Source: Oscheius onirici
Lineage: Eukaryota; Nematoda; Chromadorea; Rhabditida; Rhabditidae
Length of the DNA: 64,000 bases
Direction: 5' to 3'
Assembly (NCBI GenBank): GCA_932521025.1
Contig: OW051472.1
Coordinates: 8,184,001 to 8,248,000 of the forward strand
Shown: one piece after another, positions 15,482 through 27,248 of the stretch
Position numbering within the stretch: the stretch's first letter is position 1
How the letters are laid out: each line of letters starts with the position of its first letter
Position numbers and translations under genes: made by a program
The notes under the pieces: generated by a model
What the model saw: the letters and a program-made list of their open reading frames with translations, nothing else
What the model was told of the DNA's origin: nothing
Databases searched by the model: none

Positions 15482-16195
15482 TCGAACTAAAATCGGAATA
15501 GATGTTTTCGAAAGTGTCTGGTAAACAAGCCAAATTGTCGGGGTTTCATGAGGCTGTGAAAACAAATGAATTTGAGCTTCGAATGACAGAGGTTTTGACT
15601 GGTGCCTTGTGTGTGGGGATATTTACGGAAGTTGCCTCTGTTGCTTTTTGGAGAAAAACAGAATTAAAGACTGAATGATAGAACATGGGAGCAGGGAGTC
15701 TGGGCCATTGCGGAAGGTATTCCCCTTTTTGGAATAATTGGTCTGGAGTCGACTAGTACGACTGGTTGAATCTCTCTCCAGAAAAAAGAGCCAAAGGGAC
15801 TATAATGACCCGACTGAAAATAGGTTGGAAGCTGTTGTAAACAAGAGCATATGACGAGATGAAGTGGGGGAATCGCTTGGAAGAAAGTTGCAGAGTCTGA
15901 CGTGAGCTAGATTGAGCAACTTGTCAATGTCGACGGCATAATGGTCGTCAAGAACAGGATGGCAGGGATCAGGGACCACCCTGGTGCTTATTTTCGGTCA
16001 ATCTCAACATGGATCAAAGACTTCTTGATTGGGCTGTTCTGAATTTCTTAGGATGATTTGACTAGCCACTCAAGTCTTAGACATTAGCAACTATCCGACT
16101 ACGACTGAACTCGTGGATACTTGTCTTGATTACCTTTTCGTTTAGATTACTGTCTTTGTCTCTTCTTTTCGTCGCTATTTGATCCTGTGCATCTG

Positions 16196-16357
16196 ATGAG
16201 TTCAATTATCGAACTCCGAAAAGCTGGCCGAAGATTTGAATTCAACACCTACCAAAAGGTAAAGATGGAATCGGGAAATCTGGAGCGGCTACTCTACAAG
16301 TATCTCCGAGGAATTTACAGCACCGCCATGGTCTATCCGAAGAGCCGCTCTTGTTAA
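16196..16357 (+). CDS. Possible 53-aa basic peptide ORF
   Basis: A short ORF beginning MSSIIELRKAGRRF and ending VYPKSRSC, rich in Arg/Lys/Tyr. It has no signal peptide or TM helix and I recognise no family. Codon composition looks coding-like, and it includes a GTAAAG donor-like site about 60 nt in with a 42-bp downstream segment ending CAAG, so an intron is also possible. Weakly supported. Confidence 0.2.
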   Translation: MSSIIELRKAGRRFEFNTYQKVKMESGNLERLLYKYLRGIYSTAMVYPKSRSC

Positions 16358-18082
16358 ATATAGACTTGATACAACGAATAAACTTGAAACTCTACAAGGA
16401 CCTCGGCCGTCTTGCCAATGGACGCCCGGTTCATCTGCTTGGCGAAGTGAAGTCGCTGCCTACCAAAAGTCAAGACTTGATAAAATGGCGCTAGTTCCTA
16501 CGAGATTTCTAACATTGCAGCACTTTTTCTCCCATCTTTACTCTAAATCTATAGTTTCTCTGATATGTTGACAGTGACAATGACGCTAGACAGACGGCCA
16601 CAGCTAGACAGCAGAATAGCAACAACCACTAGCTCCAAGTATGGTTAGTGAGTCACTCAAAGTTCCAACCCTGTGGTATCAATGTTAGAAGTTCTGTAAC
16701 TTCAAACTTCATCTCGTGACTGTCTACCCAATCTCTCTTATCATTGCACGAATTGTGACTTCTTTGTGTCTTCCCGTCATTTCTAGTTCATCGAAAAACA
16801 TCAAAAGAACACTTGTGAAACACGTTGTTGGTCACACTGGACACAATTGCTCCAGGTCTTGCCGCGAAGCAACTTGCCGAGATGTGCGCGAGGCGAGAGA
16901 GTGGGCGGGAATTGCACCAGCCGGCTGCCGGGCGGTTTTGAACTTCTCCCAGCTGTTTTTCTTTTCCAAACAAGTCTCTTTTTGCATCGTTTTATATGAT
17001 AAATCTGAGAATAAAGTAATTGAAGGTAGTAGTTCATCTTTTGGAAGACGGTTAGTGCTGTCGCATGTTCACAGAACAAGATGGTTCCGAGAACCGGAAT
17101 CCACTACATTAGATCCTCCAGTCCCGCTTTTCCCTCTCGCTATAGTCATTGTTCGTCTAGTCGGACTGTCTCATTACTCTTATCAGTTGTCTATCTTTGC
17201 ATCACTGAGCACTATGAGGAGGTTCTGTTTAGGCCCTGATTACCTGGAAAATTTCTCAAGAAACCGTCTTTCAAACAAGCTTAAAAAAAGTATTCGTTCT
17301 AGAAACTTTTTCCAATTAACGACAGTGTCAGTAACGTTTTGAGAAAACAATCTAGAAGTGGTCTTGTTTACTCCGTTTCTCCAGCGCCCCCATCCACTCC
17401 CACTCAAAGTTTAGTTCCATTTGGCACAGGTTGAACTGTGCCGACACACATTTCTCCTCTCTATTGACTCTAGTTTCTCCCCCGTGTGTTACAGCCAAAT
17501 GACGTCACAGTTCCGAGTTCTCTCTTTTAGGTGCTTTTCTGCACGTCGTCTAATCTCTCCTACTGTATCTAAGCCCATGTTAATCGAGTTAGAATATGAG
17601 GCAATCAGAGAAGGGGCTTTACGCGGTCCCATGCAGGCAGTGGCTATCAATCGCGGAGCACATGTGCTCTGGGATCCAGTTCCTTCTCTTACCATAAACC
17701 TACGTATTTGTAAGCCATTCGGCTTGCTTTGATGAATTGTTAATGAAGCTCATGGATATATGTTCCCGTTGATCGACCACAAGCCCTTTGGACGTTCTTC
17801 TGCTCTCGATGTTTTGCTTCGTTTGAGCCCTTAAATTGAATTTTCGTTGAGGTCATAACTTTGAGTCATGTTTGAGAAAGGCGTTTCCGGATCATTCTCA
17901 GAATTCTTGAGAGGGAATGATTCCACTGGGAGCCATAAATCACTGAGTGATTACTAAAAGGAATCCTTTCTTTTCCCACAACCAATTAAGAGAGAATCCT
18001 CTCCTGCTCCCTCCAGTAATTGGCTTCTTTTCTTCGATTTCCACCACTCGGTCTCTTTCAACATTTTGGCAGAACCTTTTGC

Positions 18083-18128
18083 GGAATATCCGATCATGTT
18101 GTCGTGGAATATCCGATGATGTTGTCAC
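18083..18128. repeat. 23-bp imperfect tandem duplication
   Basis: Two adjacent 23-bp units beginning GGAATATCCGAT differ at three positions. The repeat is non-coding, with no known role. Confidence 0.8.
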
Positions 18129-18837
18129 TTACCTGAATCATAACTTGATCAGCTATTCCCGCAGTCCGGAAACATGTTAATGGACTGATTACCGTACCAA
18201 GAACTCTATCATATATTTGGGGCGTGTCTCCTCCTCCTGACCCCTCACTTGCGCTTCTGTTTGATGTCAAACCCATCCGCCTACAGACAGCTATGTCCAC
18301 AGAAATGCAGCCTTATCAAGCGCATAAATTGGCCATTAGGCACTTGTGCAGACATTTGCATCATCTCCTCAAAAGAAAGAACGCCTTTCGCATCACATTC
18401 TCCATAGTTGTTGTGTTGTTTTTGACGCGAAAGAACTCTGATGAAATAGGCATCTCTAATCTCTCCACGAATGCTATGTTTTGCTCAGAATTCAGCTTTG
18501 ACGTTTTGTGAACTTTTTGGAAGAACGCTGAAATTCAAATCAAACTGGCGCGGAAAAAAAGTAGGACACTCGGTTCACTCGCCTCTAGCCTTTTTCCACA
18601 CTCGTTTCTGGTCATTTTTAGGCTAAAATATCGTGTACGTCACACGGAAATATTCTTATTTGACTGCTCGCAGATATCATCAAGGCCATATAAGTGAACT
18701 CACGTCAAGGACGGTCTACAAACCACTGCAGACGCTGCTTATTTTTATGTCTTGTCATGCTCGTTTTCTCTTCAAATTCTTCACAAAATAAAATGTGACA
18801 ATTTTCAGCGTTTGCTTCCAACTGGCGGGTCCCCTAG

Positions 18838-20686
18838 ATGGCAGCAGCTGTTCGCCGGTGTTGTCCACTTCTACTTCTTGTTCGGCTTTTAGTACAAGTA
18901 GGCTTTTTTTCTATTTATTTCTATAAAAATCTTCTAGGCCCTGGTTACATCGGCGTCAGAAGCAGTTACATATCGAATAATTCCACCTGCGAGTCCCTTC
19001 AATCTCACAGAATCTGAAAACAAAACTGTCATTGCCAGTGTCCAAGTTCCCGAAAAAGAGTGGAATGCCTTCAATGAAAGCCAATATATGCTACAGATAA
19101 GGTCGCTCTTTTTCACTAAAACCTCAACGCAAAGTTTAGTTCATACCACCCAGATGTAGCAGCAGTAAGTTCCGAAGTTTATTTACGAAAAGAAGACCTA
19201 AAACGAGATGAGAACAGCCAGTACTCGTACAACGTATGTTTTTCACTCATTTTTGCGCAAAAAGACAGTTTTAGACAACATTCACAGTTTATGGACACTC
19301 GCTGGGAAAGACGGGAATGCGAGTGAGACTCATAATGGCAGAATCTTGGAACGAGACGGATGAATGGTGGAAGCCGAAAGGAAATCTCTCGATTCCGAGC
19401 TCCTCCGCTGCTCTGGATGTTTCCGTTCTTCGAAGCAAGGATGATGAACGACTGACTAAAATATTCGTCTTCTCCGTCATTCTGCTAGTTATTCTCGGCA
19501 ATATTATGATGGGCTGTGAGGTAAGCAATTTTCGATAGCTTATTTTATAGTTTAACCAAACTTGAATCTAATTAAGCTCTTCAGATAGACGTCAATGTTG
19601 TTCTCGAGACGATCAAGAAACCTGTCGCCCCGGCTATTGGTCTCTTTGCTCAATTTTTCATCATGCCGTTGGTTAGTTCACTGCTATTGGAGCTATAAGC
19701 AATTGCTTTAGCTGGCCATTGCTATCGCTAAGTCGGTTTTCGTACCAAGAGGTCTGTATTCGATGGCCCTGGGACTCTTTATAACTGGCTGTTCACCAGG
19801 AGGAGGCGCTTCCAACTTCTGGACTCTTCTGCTCGATGGAAATGTCAATTTATCCGTCACAATGACATTTCTTTCGACGCTCGCCTCTCTCGTCCTAATG
19901 CCATTTTGGATCAACACGTTTGGAGGACAATTTCTGCAGGGATTCTCTGCCGAGACACAAATAAAAGTGCCAACCAGTTAGTTTTTCCATCTTTTCCCGT
20001 AAAATATTGTATTTTAGTGAACATTGTTCGTACTCTCTGCTCTCTAATTATCCCCATCTTGGTCGGAGTCGCAATCCAAAAATTCAAACCAAAATGGGCA
20101 GCAAAATCGAGGAAGTGTATGCGTCCATTCATCATTTTCGTCCTCGTTTTTGTCGTAGTCTTCGGAGCCATTTCTAACTGGTACATGTTCCGAATGATGT
20201 CCATTCCGGCCCTCCTCGGGTAAACCTACCTTTTTACTATCAAACTCCCTCTTTTTCAGAGGTCTGCTCTTGCCCTGGTGTGGCTTCATGTTCGGCTGTT
20301 TCACGTCCATCATTCTGAGAAGAACACCGCCCGATGTTACGGCAATAGCCATCGAAACGGGCATTCAAAACACCGGAATAGCCATTATTATGCTCAAAGT
20401 AAGTATTTAGTCGTTTTAAGCCAACGAATCATTTTAGGCAGCCTTCCATCAGCCAGATGCCGATATCGGAGCAGTAATACCCGTCATTGTGGCCTGTTTT
20501 ACGCCCGCTCCGCTCCTACTAGGAGCCGCAGTTCACACTGCCGTGAAGCGGTTCAAACGGCGAAGTTCTCCAGCTGACGTCAAAACGACAACGACAGTCA
20601 CTCTCGAATTGTCAGAAGCTATCACATCCAGCCTTCTTGTCGATCCCTCAAAACTCGAATCTCAGCCTGTCCCATTCTCTCAATAA
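18838..20686 (+). CDS. SLC10-family sodium/bile-acid-type transporter
   Basis: Multi-pass transporter of the sodium:bile acid symporter family. A signal peptide (CCPLLLLVRLLVQALVTS) and an extracellular N-terminal domain with several glycosylation sequons (NLTESENKT, NESQ) precede the TM core, as in SLC10A3/A5-like proteins and nematode homologues. The core contains ILLVILGNIMMGCEIDV (TM1), GLFITGCSPGGGASNFWTLL (the conserved SPGG crossover region), TGIQNTGIAIIMLKAAF (the second conserved crossover with the ETGIQN signature) and a final TM (VIVACFTPAPLLLGAAVH). It ends in a hydrophilic cytosolic tail. About eight exons separated by short introns. Substrate cannot be told from sequence. Convergent with tomm-70. 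Confidence 0.9.
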
Positions 20687-20852
20687 TTATGTGCGTTTTC
20701 TCTAGGTCGCATAATGTTTTTCCTTCCCGTTTTCTATCCCAGTGAACAAGAACCGCGTGGTCCTCTCCACATCAAATCCGTGTCTGTGATGTATTAGAGA
20801 GCTTTTTCCTTATAGTTGTATTAGCGATATTTTTTATGAATCTATCAAATGG

Positions 20853-20858
20853 AATAAA
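20853..20858 (+). terminator. Poly(A) signal of the SLC10 gene
   Basis: An AATAAA hexamer lies 166 bp after the SLC10 stop codon and before the convergent tomm-70 3' end. Confidence 0.6.
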
Positions 20859-20926
20859 GAGTTTCATTATCGAGAAAAGTAGCAAACAACAAAAAAAAAC
20901 AAAAATATTTGACCTGACTAAATATT

Positions 20927-23000
20927 CTACTCTTCAATAACTCCAAGCTTTTTTCCAGCAATCAACTTGGCGTCCAGCACCTCCCGAAGTCTGAAGACAC
21001 CAGTAACGATAGGGAAATCGGGAGCGCCGTCAAAAGTTTCCAGGGCACGGTCCAGATGACCGACCATCACGTCGTATTCTACTCTAAATGTTGAAGAGAT
21101 TGAGAAAATAATAAAAGGTAGCTACTTTGTGACTAGCCGACTTCCAATTTCATTGAGCATCAGACTGGCATACATCAGGTTGGCCTCGGCGTGGAAGGGT
21201 TCCAATTCGAGGCACTTCTTCAGATAAACCAGAGCCTCTTCTCCAGAATTGGACATACAGCCTCGGTCAAAGTAATGAATAGATTGATCGGGTTCTGACT
21301 TGATCACTTCAGCCATCAGCTCGGTCGCTGGCTCGGATTGAGAAAATGTCGAATAGACCTGAAAGAAAAGTATATTTTGCTATAAAAAAAGCAAACTTTG
21401 GCAAGAAGAGTGCTGGCATAAGCACTAGGCTTTTCCAGGCCACGAACAAACGATTCCAGCTCAATAATGGCCGAGTGAAGACCAGCAGCATTGGGATTTC
21501 CGTCGCTGTTGGCCAGGATGCCCAACGTGAGACGAAGTAGTCTAAATTCGAGGATTATTTTGAATAAAAACGGACTAACTTGATATTACTATTCTCGTCA
21601 ATATCCTGGGTCGAAAGAATCTTCATAGCTTCGTGAGCTTCTCCGTAGATGACAAGACGGAAAGCAGCCATCGCGTAGTAGTCAATGTTGCGAATATCGG
21701 TAGCAATAGCCTCGTAGAAGGTTCTAAACTTTGTTTTCTCTTTTAGAAACAAAGGAAACCAACTTTAGGACGGCTTCCTTGTTCGGAGCAGTTTCGATCT
21801 CGATGATATTTTTCGACGATAAAAGGCTCTTTTTGGCGTCTTTCTCCAAATCGATCAATCTGTTGTATTGGGCTGTGAACTCGTCCAGATACTTTCTTGC
21901 CTAAAACACACTATAGAAAAATATAAAAAGTTGAAATAACCTCAGCCATGCAGTTTTCGTAGGCAGAAAACTTTGACGCCAGCAATAGAGCTTCGAGTTT
22001 GAATTCCTGGTAGTCTTCTTCTGCCGCTTTAGAAGCTACATTGTCGTAATTGTGCTCTTGAATGAATTGGATGGCTTCGCCAAGTTTTCTAGAGAGGGAG
22101 AGTATTGACTAAAAAACCAAAAAGTACCCTGATTTGGACTCTTTCGACAAGACCAGTTTCTTGAGCGGATCGTTGACGACAGTCTTGTTGAGCCAGGCGT
22201 AGACGCGTTCGTGACGAACAGGCTTCCGACTCCCATTGGAATGGTTCTGGTTAAACTCGGAATGGTGCATTTTCTCTAATTCTTCGACGATCAGAGGAAT
22301 GAGACCGTTGGCATTCTTCTCCAGCGTCGAATCGAGATGAGTCCCGCAGAAGATTTCTGTAAAACAAGTTTTTTTTCTGGCTTTTTCCTGCATTTTGATG
22401 TACTACAAAAGTTTAGTCAAGATTAAAAACTAGCTTATTTTTGGGACGAGTAAAACGGAATAGAATCGTAAAAACCTACCAACGAGAGCTTCGCGATACT
22501 TTTTGTTCTTCTGAAGAATAACTCCACGTCGAACGTAGGCCTTTCCGTAGGTCGGATTCACTTTCAGAGCAGCCGCATAGTCCTCCAAAGCGTCGTCATC
22601 CGTGTAGTTGCTGGCTCTCTGAATACAAAGCTGATTTTTCGCTAACAACCAAAAATACCTCCTTCGAAGCCCCTCTATTCTGGTAACACATGGCCTTCGT
22701 GGTTTCAGATCCGTCCTCTTCCAGCTCGATGGCTCTGGTGAAAATCTCGATCGCCTCGTGGTACTTCTTTTCAGCGAAAAGCTTGTTCCCTATCTTCTTC
22801 AATTCCTCAACTGTTCTGCCCTCGACAGCAGCATTCTGGCTGATTCCCTGAAGATTACTCGTTTTACAAGCTAAGGAAAATGTTCTTACGGAAGTACTGC
22901 GGTATTTTTTGAGTAAATAGTAAAGTCCTAGAGCTCCGCCAAGACCGATGACAGCTCCAATTGCTACCTTCTTTGCAAGATCCTTGTTGTCCGGAGACAT
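20927..23000 (-). CDS. tomm-70: TOM70 mitochondrial import receptor
   Basis: Outer-membrane receptor that takes Hsp70/Hsp90-bound precursors into the TOM complex. The N-terminus carries one TM anchor (VAIGAVIGLGGALGLYYLL, residues about 11-29). It is followed by the TPR clamp (KKIGNKLFAEKKYHEAIEIF, CYQNRGAS, DYAAALKVNPTYGKAYVRRG) and a superhelical TPR array through the C-terminus (AIATDIRNIDYYAMAAFRL, LYLKKCLELEPFHAEANL-like repeats, ending AGKKLGVIEE). Length and domain order are those of full-length metazoan TOM70. Multiple short introns; ATG at 22998-23000. Confidence 0.93.
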
Positions 23001-23177
23001 TTCTCGACTGAAACGACGATGAAATGCGAAACGAACAAAGAAATGAGGTAGAAAATGATAAAAACGTGTCGGTTCAAAAATACCCATACCGAAAACAAAC
23101 TTTATGGAAGAAAATGATCATGTCTATGTAACAAAAACAATCTAACAAAATATATAGATAAAAGATAGTAAAATAGC

Positions 23178-25475
23178 CTAGATCTTGAGAGATTGTTCAT
23201 TGTTGACCGGAGCAAATGTGCTCAGAACTGATGAACGGTTGAGAATGGAGGGTGTTCGACTCGAGAGCGAGACTCCGTAGATCTGAAAACGAGAGGAAAT
23301 TAGTCGGTTTGAATCGTCTAAAGGATCATCGGTCCATCATTGATTGGTCCATGTTTACGTGCAGATAGCGAGTTGCATCACACGCCTGCTATTCATACGT
23401 CTTTTCAAGAAAAAATGTACTAACCGATTCGATATTTACCGATTTGGAGTATTTTCTGTAGCGGGCAGGTAGAGTTTCCGAATCGTTTTCGCTGATCATC
23501 GTTGGCAGAGTCAAATCACTATCGAGGCCTACAAAAGTGTTATTCGAAAAAGAACAAAAAGAATACCAAGATCAGGAGGATCCATTCCAGTTTGAGTTAG
23601 CGAAGGCGAATCTTCGCTAACGATACTCATTGAACGCGAGGGAGAGCTCTCTCGACGAGGACGATCGGATCTCGTGAAACTGTATACTCTGGAACAATGA
23701 CGGCGCAAATTTTGACGACGAGGAAGACAATAGGCTGGAAGAGACGGGTTTCTAAACTTTCTGTCTATAGTGTAAGCTTAAAAAAATACGAATGGGCCGT
23801 GTAGCGGGTGATTGAAGGAGAATTATTTGTCAGAGGAGTCATCAGATACGATGATTCATTCAGCTCTAGAATCAAAAGCTGATATTTAGGAAATGAGTGA
23901 AAAAACCTATTTGTTCATTTGGTAAATCCCATCCTTCTGTGAATGGCGTTGTTACAGTACGGCGAAGTCTGTGAACTCGCTGAGCAGCACTGTAAACTCC
24001 GAAGGAATGATTACGAAGAAGGGCAGCCGTATCATAGAATCCCTTTTCTTCGGCGATGCCGACGGAATCATGTCCATTCGCGTCTTTCATCACCTTCATT
24101 GCCCCGCAGTCGAGGAGGGCTTGAACGGAGGATCCGAAGCCATTGCGGGTGGCAAGATGAAGTGGAGTGTCTCCCTGAACATAAAATTGGAGCAAATCTT
24201 GAAAAATGTCCCACGCTAAAATCGAGATAATCGACATCGGCCCCGGAAGACGAAAGAAAGTGAATGGCTTGGGGTAGATCGTTCAATGCAGCGTAGTGAA
24301 TGCAGTTTCGTCCATCATCATCGACAAGAGCCAATTCGTCGAGGCTTTCTCCCGCAAGTGGCTGTGCTTTCTTGTAATCTTCTTTCATACTGTAATAGTT
24401 GCTTCGAGAGGACAACTTTCGTGATTTAGAGATGGCTTCGACGAGAACGATGAAATAATCGAGCTGAACTAGACCTTGACTGGCGGCGAAAACCAGGGCC
24501 GATTGACCGTCTATATTTCGTTCAAATACCTGAAATCATTTCAGAAAGAGCTTATAGAGAACAATACATCAACTACTCCAAATTCAACGCCTTCTAGAAG
24601 AAGTTTCACCATTCCAATGTCTAGGTTCTCAATGGCCATGTGCAAAACCGGACTTCCATTGGAATCTCTCTGAAAATGGTCATAAATTAGCCTGAATTAG
24701 AACAAACCAGTCCTTTGAAATTGACCTTTTTGGTGAGCATATCGTGAACTTGTCCCAAATCGCCTCGTCGAACGGACTCGACGACAGTGTTGCTATTTGG
24801 AGGTGACAGGCGGCGCAGAGTCTGAAACTTTGCTGAAAAGTGGCTTTAAAATGCTTACATTATTATTTCCAGTCATATTTGCGTAAAAGAATGATGTGTC
24901 GGGGTCAAACAGAGACTTTCCTGGAGTGTCTGCAGCGGCAGAACCTAACTGGCCGGAGTAATCTAGTCGATCTACAAAAGGTACATACAACAGAAGATGA
25001 AATACCTGAATTGCCAAAGAAGGTAGGCAAAACTGAATCAGATTGTCGTCTACCCTTCTTTTTATGACAAAGATAACCCAAGCAGGCTCCAAGAAGTACG
25101 AGCGGTAGGCAAACTCCCAAAACAGCCAGAAGAAAAGGCTGCCAATACATTGCTGTCGGTGAGAGCTGCATCTGAAGTAAATATAGGATGGAAAACGAGC
25201 AAAAGTACGATAGAAGAAGTAGTGTCGTTGACTTGGCCGGAAGGAATGATGGGCATAGTTTCGATTTTCGTGTTTTCTAGGTCTCTCAAGTATTCGAAAA
25301 CTTGTATTTTGTCCACCATTCGCATAACCTGGAAACGGCATATGAAGATATGTAGTAACACTGAAGAGAAAAAATAAGAAACCTGAATAATTTTAGGCTG
25401 CCATTCGCGCCAGCATTTTGAGTTTGAAGCTCGCCTCGAGACCTATTTCAATAACGAGTTGATGCGCGGGAATTT
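23178..25475 (-). CDS. Notch-type receptor remnant: juxtamembrane, TM and ankyrin only
   Basis: Reading down the minus strand: a short segment resembling the end of the Notch heterodimerisation domain (KIQVFEYLRDLENTKIETMP), a TM helix (FLLAVLGVCLPLVLLGACLGYL), a basic stop-transfer KKKGRR, a linker, then about five ankyrin repeats. The last two (VDDDGRNCIHYAALND, GDTPLHLATRNG, GIAEEKGFYDTAALLRNH) align in order with Notch ANK repeats. A Ser-rich tail ends NEQSLKI. Exons join with short introns, e.g. 38 bp between NDTTSSI and MQLSP. No EGF or LNR exons precede it: the GNAT gene ends 62 bp upstream. In the first piece (25400-25475) a Notch-like VIEIG reading lies one frame off from the following CWREWQ reading, so the 5' end is either miscalled, frameshifted or non-coding. 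It could be a truncated receptor, a pseudogene or an assembly break. Confidence 0.6.
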
Positions 25476-25537
25476 CTAAAAGAATTTTTGAAAAACATTT
25501 AAGTCCGATCACGTCAATAACAAAAAAAATGGATAAT

Positions 25538-26568
25538 TTATTGTTTGCCATCATCAATTGACAGTTCCTGCACCGACAACCATTTGAGTTCAATCTTCGT
25601 TGATCCATCTTTCGCCACCAGAAGAGCATTACCCAACTGATCGACGTAGTCGCAGTAGTCTATGGAGTTCAGAGTATGAAATCCGTACTTCTCTAGAAGT
25701 TTCTGATTGGCTTCTGAAGAAGCTTCAACAACAATTCCATCTACTCCAGCCATCACCAACTTTGATCTGTTCATGCTCAACTTTAGAAGGTTCGAGGCTA
25801 TGCCACTTCTCCGGTGAGCAACTGATACAGAGCTCATTTCTCTGAATATAACTCATATCCAAGAAAAAAATCTAATAACTGATGAAGAGCAAGGTTGATA
25901 TTCTCATCCACCAATTTCCAAAACGACCCGTGAATATCGTTCACCACAGCATCTAAAAAGACACAATCTAGCCTGAAACATCAAGTAGAAACCCTTCCTT
26001 TCTCCGCTCTTTTTTCAGTTTTGAGGCGACATTTTCTAGCGTTCCGATGTTCTACAAAGTTGTAGAATGTGTCAAGGACTACAATTTGCAGAATATTGTA
26101 GAGCTAGAAAATGTCGTCATTGACCCAAAAAGGGGGTATGCAATTTCATAAGTTTCGAAAGGAAATTGGCAGGAGTTGTCCCATACCATGAGCCGTAGCA
26201 ACAGAATCATTTCGAGTAGTAGTCGAGTAGTAATTGTCGTCTTCTCCTCTTCTCCAAAGCGAATTCAAAATCACGCCAGCCAACTCTTGTGTTTCTAAAC
26301 ACAAGTGTGTGAGTGCAAAAGAGCAAGCTGCGTTTACCTGAATGTCTGGCAACAAAACTGAAAGAAATTTCAAGACATCGAGTAACAATCTCTTTCATTG
26401 GAGGAAGAAAGTCTATGTCGCGAATCGCTGCAGCCTGAAAAGCATTGTGAAAAGAACAGTGGGATTACTTACAGCATTGAGGGTTTCATCTACCAGATAA
26501 TAAGTGAGTAGAAGTTCTTCAATCTCTTCACGATCTGCCCAAGTGGCCGTCGAGAAAACGTAGGTCAT
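25538..26568 (-). CDS. GNAT-family N-acetyltransferase
   Basis: Acetyl-CoA dependent N-acetyltransferase of unknown substrate. The protein begins MTYVFSTATWADREEIEELL and has the GNAT motif-A region SVAHRRSGIASNLL (Arg-x-x-Gly-x-Ala pyrophosphate loop). It is followed by GIVVEASSEANQKLLEKYGFHTL, the beta5-alpha4 region typical of arylalkylamine-acetyltransferase-like nematode GNATs. It ends SVQELSIDDGKQ. About six exons; one intron (around 25985-26145) contains a palindromic element. The gene immediately downstream on the same strand is the Notch-like fragment, so the two may be co-transcribed. The start at 26566-26568 is the first ATG in frame. Confidence 0.8.
26027..26116. repeat. 90-bp palindromic element in a GNAT intron
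   Basis: The ends are perfect 14-bp inverted repeats (CGACATTTTCTAGC at 26027-26040 and its complement at 26103-26116). Inside are two further perfect palindromes: TTCTACAA facing TTGTAGAA, and CTACAAT facing ATTGTAG. Nested inverted repeats in an intron suggest a small foldback or MITE-like element. Confidence 0.6.
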
Positions 26569-26669
26569 GGCGAAGAAATCAAAGAGTCGAGAAGTGATAA
26601 GGCTGGGGGCTGATATCGTCGAAAGAACACTACGGGTCTAGACTATTGGGAAATAAATAGATCTCTGCC

Positions 26670-27195
26670 ATTGCTGAATTCAACAAGGATCGACGTCAAG
26701 GAGGTAGAGAACGGAGTCTACCATGCCAGCAAGGTCGAATTGGAAATGAATTCAAGTCATTTAAACTTTTAAAAAAGTAGGTTCTTTTTTAAAATTTGGT
26801 TCAAACAAGAAATGTGCAGGATGTACGTGAACAACAAGAAGGTGGAGCATGACAAGTATGCCAACACCCCTAGAAGTCTTGCCAGATGTCTGCTCCAATT
26901 CATTCGTCCCGAAACTGATCCACTGCACGAATTGGCCAAGAGATGAGGGACTGAAAAAGGTCAAAGACCTCCTCCAGTTGATCTGATTCGCCAAGGACGA
27001 GCTGCCCAGAATGCTCCCATCATGGTTCTCTCCAAGTCGGGAACTGGTCGAGCTGGCATCTTCGTCGGACACATGGTTCTCAGCCAGTGTCTCCTGTCCA
27101 ACTCGTCGACTCTCATCAGTGTGAAGCGTCTTCTCGTCCAGTTGCGTGAGCAAAGAGCCATGGCTATCAACAGCATCCACCAAATCTTTGACTGA
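26670..27195 (+). pseudogene. Protein tyrosine phosphatase relic
   Basis: Pieces of a nematode-type PTP catalytic domain are spread over different frames: DVKEVENGVYHASKVELEM, YVNNKKVEHDK, LEVLPDVCSNSFVPKLIHCTNWP (the WPD-loop region), and APIMVLSKSGTGRAGIFVGH. The last should read like the HCSxGxGRxG signature, but the catalytic Cys and its preceding His are replaced (VLSKSG). An in-frame stop and at least two frameshifts separate the parts. No plausible introns restore the frame. It is therefore a dead fragment. Its 3' end runs into the left copy of a 65-bp inverted duplication. Confidence 0.75.
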
Positions 27196-27248
27196 TTGTA
27201 AGCCTGACCGGCGTTCTGTTCATTTTGAAGAGTCCTTATGTCGGACAG
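27184..27248 (-). repeat. 65-bp inverted duplication, left copy
   Basis: The reverse complement of 27184-27248 matches 27985-28049 with a single mismatch (GCC versus GTC). The two copies are 736 bp apart, face each other, and both are flanked on the outside by CAA. The left copy overlaps the end of the PTP relic. Confidence 0.9.

Larger units (their letters stand above)
15482..18837. other. Intergenic region, 3.4 kb
   Basis: The only long ORF (208 codons, 16716-17342 +) has no recognisable domain and irregular composition, and I do not accept it as a gene. A 54-codon ORF at 16196-16357 is listed separately. A 23-bp imperfect tandem duplication occupies 18083-18128. The right end carries the upstream sequence of the SLC10 gene, with TTTTCAG at about 18802-18808 as a possible trans-splice acceptor. 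Confidence 0.45.

Noticed and set aside
16716-17342. 208-codon ORF on the plus strand
   Set aside because: No domain, no signal peptide or consistent coding composition, and no splice or trans-splice logic; likely chance in a long non-coding stretch.
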